NCBI GenBank assembly: GCA_950295325.1
Contig: OX485806.1
Span: 41,726,001 to 41,790,000, forward strand
Source: Polytrichum commune
Taxonomy: Eukaryota; Streptophyta; Polytrichopsida; Polytrichales; Polytrichaceae
Length of the DNA: 64,000 bases
Direction: 5' to 3'
How positions within the stretch are numbered: the first letter of the stretch is position 1; the number at the start of each line of letters is the position of its first letter. Below are positions 10,922-21,359 of the stretch, one piece after another. The notes beneath the pieces were generated by a model. The model was not told the DNA's origin and did not search any database. It saw nothing but the letters and a program-made list of their open reading frames with translations. The translations under genes were made by a program, and so were the position numbers.

Positions 10922-12600
10922 GTGGGGGAGGAAGAGGTGTTAACAGTGCATGTGGACGACACTCAGGATGTGGAAATCCTCCCCGACACGTCACGATTAG
11001 AAAATCCGTTGCACTTCAAAACTACTTCTACCGGCATTACCGTAGGCGAGGATGTGAAAGACTACCCTCACGTCCCAATTGATTGGTACAGGAACACTAA
11101 TGAGCAAACACACGTAACTCAGACTGACTGGAAACAAGTAGAGGTAAAGACTAAGACTGGTGAAGTAAGGCAAATGAGAATGGGGGCGCAACTATCCGAT
11201 GGGGAGATGGGGACCTATAAGGAATTAATAGGTGAATTCAATGATATATTTGCGTGGTCATACCATGACCTGAAGGGTATTCCACCCGACATGGTTGAGC
11301 ATAGAATTCCTCTAGTCCCTGGAGCGAGACCAATCCGCCAGAAGGAAAGACAAATGACCCTAGACTTCAGTTGTTGGTGCGAGCTGAGTTAGAACGATTA
11401 CTGAAAGCACGGTTCAATCGGTCAGTACATATCACGGATTGGGTGTCCCCAATGGTTCTAGTGAAAAACAAGAACGGGAAGCTGAGGGTGTGCGTGGACT
11501 ACCGGAAGTTGAATGCCTGTACGCAACATGATTACTTCCCTTTTACCGTTTATCTCACTCCTACTAAAGGAGGTCGGAGGACACGCATACTACATGTTTA
11601 TAGACGGATAGGCGGGGTACAATCAAATCTCTATAGCTCTAGGCGATTAGTACAAAACGGCCTTCACCACTCCGTGGGGCACATTCATTTGGTTGGTAAT
11701 GCCTTTCGGGCTCTGCAACGCGCCGGCCACCTTCCAGAGGCTCGTAATGTTTATTTTTTCCGACCTTCTGTACAAATCAATGAAGGTCTTTGTGGGTGAC
11801 TTTAGCACACAATCGGATGCAGGTAGTCATTTAGAATGCGTGAGGGAGGCACTAAAGAGATGTAGAGCGGCTAGATTAGCACTGAACCCGGAAAAGACGT
11901 ACTTGGCAATGCGGAGAGGAGTGTTGTTGGGGTACGCGGTGAGTGAAAAATGGAGAGAACCCGATCCGGACAAGATTGTAGTGATCGAAAGATTGGAGGC
12001 ACCCATGAACGCTAAAGGTATAGCTAAGCTCTTGGGGCATGTGGGATGGTATAGGGAATTGATCCCTGCCTTCGCAAAGATAGCCCTTCCCATCACCAAG
12101 CTACTTAGGAAGGACGTGAAGTTTGAGGGAACGGAGGAGTGTGAGCAAGCCTTTGGCGAGTTAAAGGCTTGCCTGAGCACGTATCCGGTCTTAGTGCTCC
12201 CAAATTGGAGCATTCTTTTCCATGTATTTTGTGATGCCAATGCGGTGGCTGTAGGTAAAACCCTCTGTCAACCTAGCGGAGAAATAGAAAAGGATCAACT
12301 AGTGGCATATGCTAACAAGCAACTGACCATGGCCAAGCGTAACTACTCCACCACGGAAAGAAAATGCTTGGCTATGGTCTTCTCTGTAAAAAAATTCCGC
12401 CACTACCTGCTATGTAACCTGCTAGTTTTTTTTGTGGACCATATGGCGATTAAGTTTTTGGTAAACAAACAAGAGTTGAGCGGTAGATTAGCACGATGGG
12501 TTCTGTTGCTAGAGGAGTTCAACTACACAGTCGAGTACAAACCCGAGAAAATGCACTTGCAGGCGGATCACTTGTCAAGATTATCGGAACAAGCGGGCAC
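10922..12600 (+). pseudogene. Element A reverse transcriptase and RNase H (broken)
   Basis: RT copies element RNA and RNase H removes the RNA strand. The frame at 10922-11392 carries the pre-RT motif I-F-A-W-S-Y-H-D-L and P-G-A-R-P-I-R-Q-K. After a frameshift, 11371-11530 has MVLVKNKNGKLRVCVDYRKLN. After another, 11693-12610 carries VMPFGLCNAPATFQR. The catalytic F-V-D-D-F box (seen in B at about 50290) is F-V-G-D-F here, so one catalytic Asp is lost. RNase H (FHVFCDAN, STTERKCLAMVFSVKKFRHYL, VDHMAIKFLVN) runs to the end, finishing in M-H-L-Q-A-D-H-L-S-R. The sequence stops being pol at 12600. No integrase follows, unlike B. Confidence 0.85.
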
Positions 12601-13334
12601 TTGGGGATAGTGTAGAGAGGAATTTGCCCTGGCAGAGGAAACATTGTGCATTGACACATTCACGCACACTCTAATTCGTCACGACAGAGGGGCAGAATTG
12701 ACTAGCATGTGGCATTGGGAATTTTCTAAGTGCGACACCAACCAGTGTTGGGTAGAATTGTGGCAGGTCTGGAGTTCCAGTGAGTTCCGAGGATGGTTGA
12801 ACAATACGCATGTGAGTTTAGGAGCTGAGGCAGAGACTGAGGGCTTTACAACCAAAGTGGTTGGCAGTAGAGGTGGGTTGGTTCCAACCGCTGGAGGTGG
12901 AGCTGGGCATACGCTGCCTTCACGGGGCTGAGACCGGTACAAGGGAGGCACTCCAGGAGGGAGGCCATGAGGCTGCAGGTGTCGATTCAATTAATTAAGT
13001 AATTAGGGCAGTGAGCGGTTAGCCTTAGGGGAACTTGGACATGTCATTAAGATTACCTAGACAATAGGGCATATTGGTTAATTAACATCGTTGTGAGATT
13101 TAATTGACTGAGTGTGGAGACTCAATGAATAAGTGTATGTGGCAATAACCTAAGGACATGGAGTATTTCTCAATACTGTGACCTTGAGAAATGGAATTAA
13201 AGTGGCGTGTTGATATTGGTATTGGAAGAATATTGGAGGTTGAATGCCATAGTTAGGGGAGTTAGATGAGTACATGTGAACCACAAGCTACTATCCGGAT
13301 TACAACGCATAAGGGTGGGGGTTTGTGGCTGACA
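12601..13334 (+). repeat. 5' LTR remnant of element B
   Basis: It is nearly identical, and equal in length, to 57661-58394, the last 734 bp of B's 3' LTR. It ends GTTTGTGGCTGACA and is followed by the PBS. The first about 1008 bp of the LTR are missing and the left edge abuts A's RNase H. A 95-codon ORF (12644-12931) recurs at 57704-57991 only because the LTR is duplicated. Confidence 0.85.
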
Positions 13335-13338
13335 TAAA

Positions 13339-13356
13339 TGATGCGTCCGCCGGGAG
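13339..13356 (+). promoter_or_regulatory. Primer-binding site of element B
   Basis: TGATGCGTCCGCCGGGAG lies 4 bp after the LTR end, with the same spacing and shape as A's PBS. A TGG-to-TGA change at its third base would slightly weaken CCA pairing. It resembles the complement of a tRNA acceptor plus T-arm (possibly tRNA-Gly, from memory). Confidence 0.5.
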
Positions 13357-13703
13357 TGAAGCAGAATTAGGAGATTGAAGCTTAGAGGCACGAATTTGAG
13401 AGTGAGGAAGGAGCGCATGGTGCAAGGTGAGTACCTCACTTGGGTTTTGATTTTTCTTCATTGGCTAGGTTTGTTCAAATTCAATTCTTTTCCTTGGAAT
13501 GAATTGCAATTTCATTTATGCATTTTTTTTTGGGGAGGAGCACGGCTTGAGGTGATGTCCTAAACCTTTATGGGATGGCATAAAGGTATCCACTAATAGG
13601 ACGATCATTAGTTCACTAAATTTTAGAGGGATAATTAATTTTAGGAAGAGTCAACTTTGACACTCACCTCGGGGTGAGTTTCCAAGTTATGGTCTTGGAG
13701 AGT
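13357..13703 (+). other. Element B leader, first part
   Basis: No gene. This is homologous to 5210-5440 of element A and ends at the AGAGT target site of the solo LTR at 13704. A GGTGAGTACC-like donor at about 13425-13434, where A has GGTAAGAGC, raises the possibility of a spliced leader. That is only a suggestion. Confidence 0.45.
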
Positions 13704-15185
13704 TATGAGCCCAAAATGAGTGCTCATATTTGTTTTATGTTTAGAATTCAATTAGAAGTGCAATTGGAGTGTTATTAAAACAATCAAAAGTATAAAAATA
13801 GTGAGGCTTAGTGTGGATTTATGTTTAGGCCTTAAGCCATTTTGTGTGGTTAAGTAGAGGATTAGTAAAATTAGGAAGTGTTTTGATTAGGGGAGTAATG
13901 TTTGATGAAGCAAGGGGAAGTACCTTTGATTTGAATGTTTGAATTAGAACATGTTCTTGTTGGTTAAGGGGATAGGGAGTTAGTAGATTGGATAAGGTCC
14001 TACTAAGTAGGAAGAGGTTGAGGGGTTTTGTGGTCTTGGGTGTCCTCCCTTCTTCCTGCTCTCTCTTTCTCATTCTCTCTCTCTCTGTTGGGTGTGTGTG
14101 GGTGTTGTAGTGTGGTAGAAAATATAGTTGATTAGGGAGAACTTAGAAATATAGTTGATTAATGTGGAAATTAGGTAGTAGTTTATTAGGATTAATGAGT
14201 TTTGTTGGAATGATTAGTTAGGGGGCTTGTTAGAAGTTAAGGAAATACAAGATTAATCAGTTGGTGAGGGAAATTTATTAGTGGGAGGTTGCCCTCGGTA
14301 GCAATTGCAAGCTGTTAGTTCTACTGGAGGCTGCAGCTGGTTAGTTCTACTGGGAGATTGCAAGCTGGTTAGCTCTACTGGAGGCTGCAGCTAGTTAGTT
14401 ATACTGGGAGGCCACAGCTGGTTAGTTCTATTGGGAGGCCGCAGCTGGTTAGTTCTACTGGGAGATTGCAAGCTGGTTAGTTCTACTGGGAGGCTGCAGC
14501 TGGTTAGTTCTATTGGGAGGCCGCAGTTGGTTAGTTCTACTGGGAGGCCGCAACTGGTTAGTTCTATTGGGAGGCCACAACTGGTTAGTTCTACTGGAGG
14601 TCGCAGCTGGTTAGTTCTACTGGGAGATTGCAAGCTGGTTAGCTCTACTGGAGGCTGCAGCTGGTTAGTACTACTGGGAGGCCCTCGGCAATTTGTAATG
14701 GAGACACTTAGTTAATTATATTAGGAAGACGTGTTGGTTTTGGAGCAAGGTTGTATACCTTGCAATAGTGTGGGACCTAGGTAATTGTCCAAGGGGATTG
14801 AGATTGCAATATTATAAAGGGAGGAGTAGCATACGGGGTGGACAATAGATTAGTTTATAGCTAGTGAATAGAGTGAGCACGTAATGTTAGTTAGATAATT
14901 AGTTATTAGCAAATTGGTGGACCACTACACATTATAAGGTGATAATAGGAGACGTACTTGTGATTGAGTTGTGTGGGATTGTACTTGAGTACACTAATAG
15001 CGCCTTGAGAGAGAAGAGTGTTTCTAAACACTTGTAATCCATTATGGAATAAATTGGTGTACTCGAATTGATGAGAAATGTATTGGATTCTTACACATTT
15101 GGTAAGATGGAATTATGCGAACGGATGTGATGACCATTCCCTCACCCGGACTAGGACGCTTAAGGGTGGATGGTTTGGCCTCACA
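13704..15185 (+). mobile_element. Solo LTR (TGTGAGCC family) in element B leader
   Basis: It starts TATGAGCCCAAAATGAGTGC and ends GGTTTGGCCTCACA, and is flanked by a perfect 5-bp TSD AGAGT (13699-13703 and 15186-15190). At 1482 bp its length is close to the solo LTR at 21360. It contains a minisatellite (14310-14690) and a near-terminal CCGGACTAGGACGC motif shared with the family. There is no internal region. Confidence 0.9.
14310..14690 (+). repeat. 27-bp minisatellite inside the solo LTR
   Basis: About 14 tandem copies of a 26-27-bp unit, CTGGTTAGTTCTACTGGGAG plus GCCGCAG or ATTGCAAG variants. Three frames are open across it and give repetitive peptides (L-V-S-S-T-G-R-P-Q), which is a repeat artefact rather than a gene. 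It is not CRISPR: the units are contiguous with no unique spacers. Confidence 0.85.
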
Positions 15186-15702
15186 AGAGTCAATGCTTTT
15201 AGAGTTAACATTTATTTAGTTAGACAATTGCTAAATTGTTGAGTCAAGTTTGAGTCACGGTCGAGTGTGAGTGCTAACTTGCAGGGGGAGAGCGAATTGC
15301 TTCAGGTATGCAATTCTACAAAGTGAATGAATTAATTAATTAAGGAATTTCTTTTATAATTTTTTTTGTCGTTATCCAGTGTAGAGGGTAATTTCCTTAA
15401 TTGTGGCATGGTGTAGAAGACGAGAGGGTGAACCCTCAGTCTTCGGCATGGTGCACAACAAAGATCAGCCCCTCACAGGTGGTATTGTGGCGAGTATCAA
15501 TTGGAAGGCAAGTTTGGAGGTGATTCTTTGATCCAACTGAAGGTTGACATGAGCATGCATATTCTCTGTTTGGGATTTTTCACTTAAGTGGGCTTGCAGG
15601 TTCTCTCTCCTCACCTCCTTAAATTTTAATCTACACCCAAATAAGTGAAAATGTTAATGAAAGGAATAGTCAAGGGTTATTGCTTGGTCAAGTGAGGGTT
15701 GA
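15186..15702 (+). other. Element B leader, second part
   Basis: No gene. It is homologous to 5640-6170 of element A up to the gag start. It contains a GACGAGAGGGTGA block and a pyrimidine-rich CTTGCAGG (15594-15601) acceptor-like site also present in A. Confidence 0.5.
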
Positions 15703-17473
15703 TTGAATGTGCATGGAATGCAAGGTAAGACTCGATCTCACAAACCTAAATTAGAGTTAGCATTAGGAAAGGGTTTACTTAGAAAAATATCGTCTAAGAT
15801 TAGTGAAGTTGTAGAAAAAATAGAAGTTGGGATAGAAAGTTGTTTGAATGTGGAGCCCAATGTTAGTCCAATGTTAGAAAATTTAGAGGTACATACTCAA
15901 CTTGAGGAGTAGGCTACTCCCTCCAAGTTGAGTGGCGAGACATCAACAAAGACTGATAAAGTTAGGGAAGAGATTCTTGTAGAAACTAATAGAGGAATAG
16001 GAGTAGAGTCACCAGTCACCATGAATCCGGATGGAGAGGGAGGATGTCCACCTCCCATGCCACCCATTGATCCGTTGGTTAGGCCAAGAGGTCTACCAAT
16101 TTTGGTTCCACAGAACTTGGTGGCTGTGGATATGCCATCCCATCTCCCCAAATTTTATGGGACCAAGGATGAAGACCCTTCTAGGCACATTGAGAGATTT
16201 GTTGAGAGGTTGGTTAGTTCTCTTATCACCAATCCGGGATATTGGTTGGTGCGGTTTCCTACCACTCTAGAGGGCGAAGTATATGAGTGGTCTAGAGATC
16301 ATGTAGAGGGTTATTTTAGAGGATGAGAACAGATGCAAAGGGAGTTCTTGAATGAATTTAGGCCAGAGGTTGGTCAGAGCGCCGCTTTGAGGGCTTTAGC
16401 ATTATTGAAGCAAGGAAGGGAAGAAGAGATTTTGGCTTATATTAGGAGGTTTGATTTAGTGTGTACACGCTTTGTTGGCACGATGCTCAACGACCACATA
16501 CTAAAACAATTGGGATTTATTGAGTACTATTAGAGGTGTGTTAGAGAAAAATCCTCAGATCCTAGCGGATGTTAAGGTGGCAGCTATGGAGATGGAAAAC
16601 ATAGACAAGGATTATGAAAAATTATGGAGGAAGGAGGACGAATCAATTCCTCAATTCATTCCTATTCGACGAAGACTGGTAGAGGGAGAGCCAAGTAGGC
16701 ATGGGAACCAACCTCCACCTGCTCTCACTAATTTAGGTCCACGGCCTTTGGCAATGAAAGAACCAACTCCATTGTTAGCATTGCCAGTCCGTCAGACAGA
16801 TCCTCACCTAGAAGAGGTAAAGAGGAAGTTAAGAACTAGCGAGTTGGGATTTCAGGAAGCCATGATGAAGCAGATGCAGAGTTTGACCGATCAGATGTCA
16901 TTAATGATTAAGAGTCAACAACCAGGTCCTCCCCCACCAGTGGAGTCGGGTAGGCATGCTTCAGGATTGTGGTGTGTTCAGTGTGGCCAACCGGGACACA
17001 CCAAACAATTTTGTAGAGTGGGCCAGAATCAAGATCAAAGAATGATCGGCGCTCCACCTCCACCAAACCAACCAGGTTAGGGACAGAATCAGTATGGTCA
17101 GGGTAATCATAGGGGACCTCCTCCTAGAGGACATGCTGGTCAGAAGGTTGAGAGAAAGGAGTTCCATCCTTTCTGTGAAAGATGGTACGCACAAGGTCAA
17201 TGTTGGTCTGAAGGTCATAATTATGGGTGTAGTAATTGTGGAGGTAATCACCACTCAAAGGAGTGTCGTCAACCTGACAAGGTCATTAGAATGCCTCAAC
17301 CGGTGGCCAATCCTTACCAACAAGCTAGAGACAACATGAGAGGTGTCAGGCCACAGGGCAGACCTCCTAATGAGCTGAGGCCGCTTAATTTTTATTATGA
17401 CCATGGGAATGCTAGGCAGACATTCCATCTTTCAGTTTGCTTACAGACAGCTAATGGATATATTCCTATTTAG
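15703..17473 (+). pseudogene. Element B gag polyprotein (broken)
   Basis: This is homologous to A's gag, starting at the ATG at 15703. An in-frame TAG at 15910-15912 and a TGA at 16324-16326 (replacing the Trp codon of A's G-W-E-Q) break it, and there is a frameshift at about 16510. The capsid-like core (E-W-S-R-D-H, FLNEFRPEVGQS, AYIRRFD) spans about 16200-16500. The best-preserved CCHC knuckle of the window is at about 16975-17020 (C-V-Q-C-G-Q-P-G-H-T-K-Q-F-C). A second Cys/His cluster follows at about 17225-17275 (C-S-N-C-G-G-N-H-H-S-K-E-C) after a frameshift. The tandem knuckles suggest nucleic-acid binding by Gag. No functional product is expected. Confidence 0.78.
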
Positions 17474-17571
17474 TATAGACCAGTGGGTCCATAGCCCCAC
17501 GACAATAGGAGGCAAGTTCCACCTAATGACCTTGGTCCATCGAACCTGCGTTAGCAGTCACCACTAGAGCA

Positions 17572-19026
17572 ATGCGAGGTAATATCCAAGCTAACAAGGA
17601 ATTGGAGGGGCAAGAGGAATACTCATCGGATGATGCTCCCAATCTTTCGGATTTGGGAAGAATAGCTAGGGAAGCTAGGAGGACTGCCAAACCTTTGGAG
17701 CGAGAGAACGAGATTCTTCAGGATAAAAAAAGGTCACCCAATATCCACGACTTAGAAGTTAGTGAGATGGAAGAGTGGGAAGGACCTGGGATTCCGAGGG
17801 AGGAATTTGATGGAGTGACAAAAGTGGGTGTGGAGAAACCCAGTGGATATGACTTATGGGCCGACCTTTGTTCGCTCAAGGCCGATATCACCTTCGGACA
17901 ATTGTTGGAAATATCGCCCATGGCTCGGAAGACTCTCAAGGAAGGAATGTGAAGACTAGGGTAGCTGCTAGAGTTCAGCTGCAAGGAGGAGGTCGTGATG
18001 TCAAGGCGGTAGAGATAGAGGTCATGATAGTAGACAAGGTAGTGCCCAATGTGTTGGTAGATGAAGGAAGTGGACTAAACATCTTACCAGAACACACCAT
18101 AAAGAAGTTGGGTCTTAGCCTAACATGTTCATCTCCTTTCATCATCAACATGGCAAATCAAAGTCCAATAGTACCCTTTGGAATGATTAAGGATTGTAGA
18201 ATTAGCACATGACGTGAGGATTATGTTGCCACTTTTCACGTCATCAAAATGCATTTCAGCAAGGATACATTTCCCATTCTGTTGGGTCGACCTTGGTTAA
18301 GAATGGCGGACACCATAGTGGATTGGGGAGGAGCTAAGCCATCCATAACTTATGGTCCTCAAGATAATAGATTCAAGGTGTCTATAGCGTCACTAGGTGG
18401 TTGGATGAGAAAAGACATCGTCACATCTTCGGATGAAGAAGCGGAAGACAAAGAGGATGTTAGGAAAGTGAGATATTAGTGGGAGTGGTCTAGTCAGGTA
18501 GTCAAGGGGCTAAGCTAGACGCAGGTTTGGGCCATCTAGGTCCTAGTTTTTACCATTGGAGTGACAATGGTGAGTATGCTCAATGGTTGAAAGATTATCC
18601 GGAGTCGGTGTGTGATGTGATGGTAACCTCTCACCACGAATACTTGAAGGATGATATGGATAGCTCGAGGACAGAAGAGTATGCGTTGTTGGAACCATGT
18701 GAGGTGCTTACGGAAGAGGAGTGGTTACAGGGAGGATTGACTCCATGGGTAGATGGAATGGAGGAATGTGGTGTTAGTTTAGTGCTCGTAGATGGGACTC
18801 AGGATGAGGAGGCATTGTTTGAAGCTGCAAAGTTGGAGGAGCCCTTGCACTTCAAGACCACATCGACAGGCATTCTAGTGGGTTAGGATGTCAAGAATTA
18901 CCCTAAGGTTCCCCCAGATTGGTATAGAAATACGACGGAACAAACCCATGTGTCTGAGGCGGATTGGAAGTATGTGGAGATGAAGACTAGGAATGGAAAT
19001 GTTAGGCAGATGAAGATGGGGTCTAC
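17572..19026 (+). pseudogene. Element B gag-protease linker and protease (broken)
   Basis: 17572-17952 is the acidic linker, with E-E-Y-S-S-D-D and D-L-W-A-D blocks shared with A at 8200-8570. A small deletion at about 17950 removes roughly 22 bases relative to A and makes a TGA. Protease follows at 17985-18479 with VLVDEGSGLNIL (the D-x-G-S motif has Glu in place of Gly) and I-L-L-G-R-P-W-L. The TAG at 18883-18885 interrupts the linker toward RT. The frame reaches M-K-M-G-S-T-L-E-A exactly at the 9-bp target site of transposon M and continues at 49698. Confidence 0.75.
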
Positions 19027-19035
19027 GTTGGAGGC
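19027..19035. repeat. Left 9-bp TSD (GTTGGAGGC) of giant MULE M
   Basis: GTTGGAGGC at 19027-19035 is repeated exactly at 49689-49697. With one copy discounted, element B's pol frame aligns residue for residue with element A across the site. A 9-bp duplication is the hallmark of Mutator-like (MULE) transposition. Confidence 0.88.
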
Positions 19036-19095
19036 GGGACGACACTCCTATATGAGCGGTGAGCGGAGAGTGGAGAGCGGAGAGGAAGTAAAAAT
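19036..19095 (+). repeat. Left terminal inverted repeat of M
   Basis: It begins GGGACGACACTCCTATATGA, followed by GCGG-GAGCGG-type purine repeats to about 19088. Its partner is 49630-49688 on the opposite strand. The two align at nearly the same offset from the ends (GAGCGG at base 19 in the left repeat, base 18 in the right), but the outer 17 bases match poorly. Confidence 0.65.
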
Positions 19096-19577
19096 AACAA
19101 ACTTGTTAGAATAAATTTAATAATATTTTAAATAGAATCGAATATAGATAGAATATTCTAAATATTCTAAATATAGTAACAATGTATGACCTATTTCCGT
19201 GGAATGTATAGGTCCAAAAATAAATAAAAACGACCTGAATTTGAAATGGTCTCATAAAATTTGGAAACCGGGAAATACTAAAATGATATAAAAATTATGA
19301 TAAAATAGATAAGTATATGATTAAAACCAAAGGTGATCCCAAAAAAGGTTTAAATGAATATGATTTTATCGAGATTGGTATATTGAAGAATGAATCAATC
19401 AAAATACAAAGGGCGACCAACTTGCTTCGTTTTTATTCCATCACTTTTGTGTTTGTCCTATATGTGAGTCAACTCTAGAGCTTGGACTCCAACAATTTGT
19501 GGTCGAAGAAATTATCTTCAGCTGAATATATATGAGGTTATAAGTTAGATTAGTATCCAATACAGATGTAGAGACAT
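19096..19577 (+). other. AT-rich subterminal region of M
   Basis: No gene. It is AT-rich with repeated AATATTCTAAATAT words at about 19140-19175, followed by unremarkable sequence up to the first small ORF. It may hold the 5' flank of the 19578 ORF; no clear promoter motif is seen. Confidence 0.4.
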
Positions 19578-20099
19578 ATGCACACAATGGGAGAGGAGAG
19601 AGACATGTTCGTTGGCCTAGGATGGGAGAAGGAGATTAAAAGTCTAGGAGATCCGCATGTTCCATTTAATCCATCGCCGGAACATAACATAGGTGATGCA
19701 AATTGGTATAGTGATGACTACGAGCTGACTCCATTTTTGCAGTTCACACAAGCATGGAGGTGGAGGGTGCATGAGGAGCAGAAACAATAAACAAAAAATG
19801 AAAAGAGGCGAGCGGATGTGCTAGAGAAGGACGCCACAAGGTGCATAAATAGTGAGGCAGATGATACAACTGAGTTGAATGAAGAGAACTCGAACAACAG
19901 AGATAAGGAGGTCAAGGTGGTAGGCGAATCTTCGAGGCCTTTGTCGTTTCGCGAGAGAATGAAAGGATTATCGCCGCATCGTCGTCGTCATCGTCAAATG
20001 AGGGATAAAACGGTTTTGTACGTTGATTTGCTTCAACCGGGTCCACCTCCATCAAGAATGGACGATGAAACATCTAGGAGGTTGGCAACACGGAAGTAG
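19578..20099 (+). CDS. Unknown two-part ORF at left end of M
   Basis: Two open frames lie in succession. 19578-19790 encodes 70 residues containing D-A-N-W-Y-S-D-D-Y-E-L. 19818-20099 encodes a hydrophilic, charged stretch (acidic N-terminal half, then R-E-R-M-K-G-L-S-P-H-R-R-R-H-R-Q basic cluster) ending in ...R-R-L-A-T-R-K at a TAG. The first frame ends in TAA at 19788-19790, and the second may be the same protein after a frameshift or short intron. I do not recognise a family. Its place between the terminal repeat and the transposase suggests an M-encoded accessory protein or captured fragment. It could equally be non-coding. Confidence 0.35.
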
Positions 20100-21359
20100 A
20101 TTTAATAGACATAGTAGGCATGTTAAATTGAACATGTAGTGTTCAACCGGGAGAGAAACATATGGCACAATTGAGTATATTGTAATACTATATTTTGAGG
20201 GAATAAAAATAATCCATGAAATTATATTTATTATAACAAACAATTATGAGTTCATAAGAGGTCTAGAATTGGACACATCTATCAAAATACAATGTAGTGC
20301 TAGGATGAGAGGAGTTCTAGGAAGTAGATTGTTCAAGAGGCCCCCTTCGAGGATGAGTTTGACCTCATTGAAGCTAAATGTCGGGGCGTGAATGAACAAA
20401 TCAACTTCGGGGTCTACATTAGAGACCTTGACAAATATGAAGTAGAGGTGCTTATAATGTAGGAACGAATTTCGTTTCCGGCCAAACATTGATATCATAT
20501 CCTTGAAGGCCGGCCAATTACACTCGGGCAGGGAACTCACTGTGAGTTGGTAAATAGATTGTGTAGGTGTAGGTTTGGACTGCAACATGATCACACAACC
20601 AAATCCAGGGCGTGGAATCATGGTGACCTTCAATATGGTCCCGTCCATAGCTCGTGCAAATGCCACCATCTGCATTTGTTTTGTTGATGGTGCGGTGGCA
20701 AACCATCTCGTAGTCTTGCACTCCCTGGAAGAAGGATAAGAGTCTGGGTTGGCTGGAACGTCCACTCTGGAGAGGTCGAGGGGAGGAGCCGATGTGTTGA
20801 AGAGGCGAGTGGGCATGATGCGTTTTTTTAGGGAGCTGAAAACCGGCATTCTCCAGCTTCAAGATCTCCAGACGAGTGAGGTTGGTACCAAGCTTGACAG
20901 TCCAGAGGGGCAAATTGGAGGTCGCTCTTGGTCAGCAGAGAATTGTCGACCCACTTGCGACGCAAACTTTTGACACAACGCTCAATGTCGTCCGGGTAAA
21001 AAAAGAACTTCTCGACATTAGGTGTTGTGAATTTGTAATAGTTCCAAACTCCAAGGTATCCCGGAGCAGGGGTGCTCTTGGAGTTGGAGATAATTTTTGT
21101 TGTACATTTATTTTTGGTGACCCCATGCATGGCCCAACATGCCTTGGAGGCATTGTAAGGAACGCGAGAAATATGCCAGAGCTTCTTATCCACTTTGGAT
21201 TCTTGTACGGCAGTGACGCGGCAAAAATCAAGACCAGTAGGAGGGGGAGGTGGAATGTCTAGCACTAACGGAGAGGACTCCTCGACCATGGTAGGCAAAG
21301 GTGAAGCATGAGATCTTCTGGTTCTCTGAGCGACCCGAGGGCGAGAGAAGTTGACGGTG

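Noticed and set aside
12644-12931. A 95-codon ORF present twice (also 57704-57991)
   Set aside because: Its conservation is fully explained by both copies being the same LTR of one element.
14310-14690. CRISPR-like regular repeats
   Set aside because: 27-bp units are contiguous with no unique spacers, and lie in a plant LTR; it is a minisatellite.
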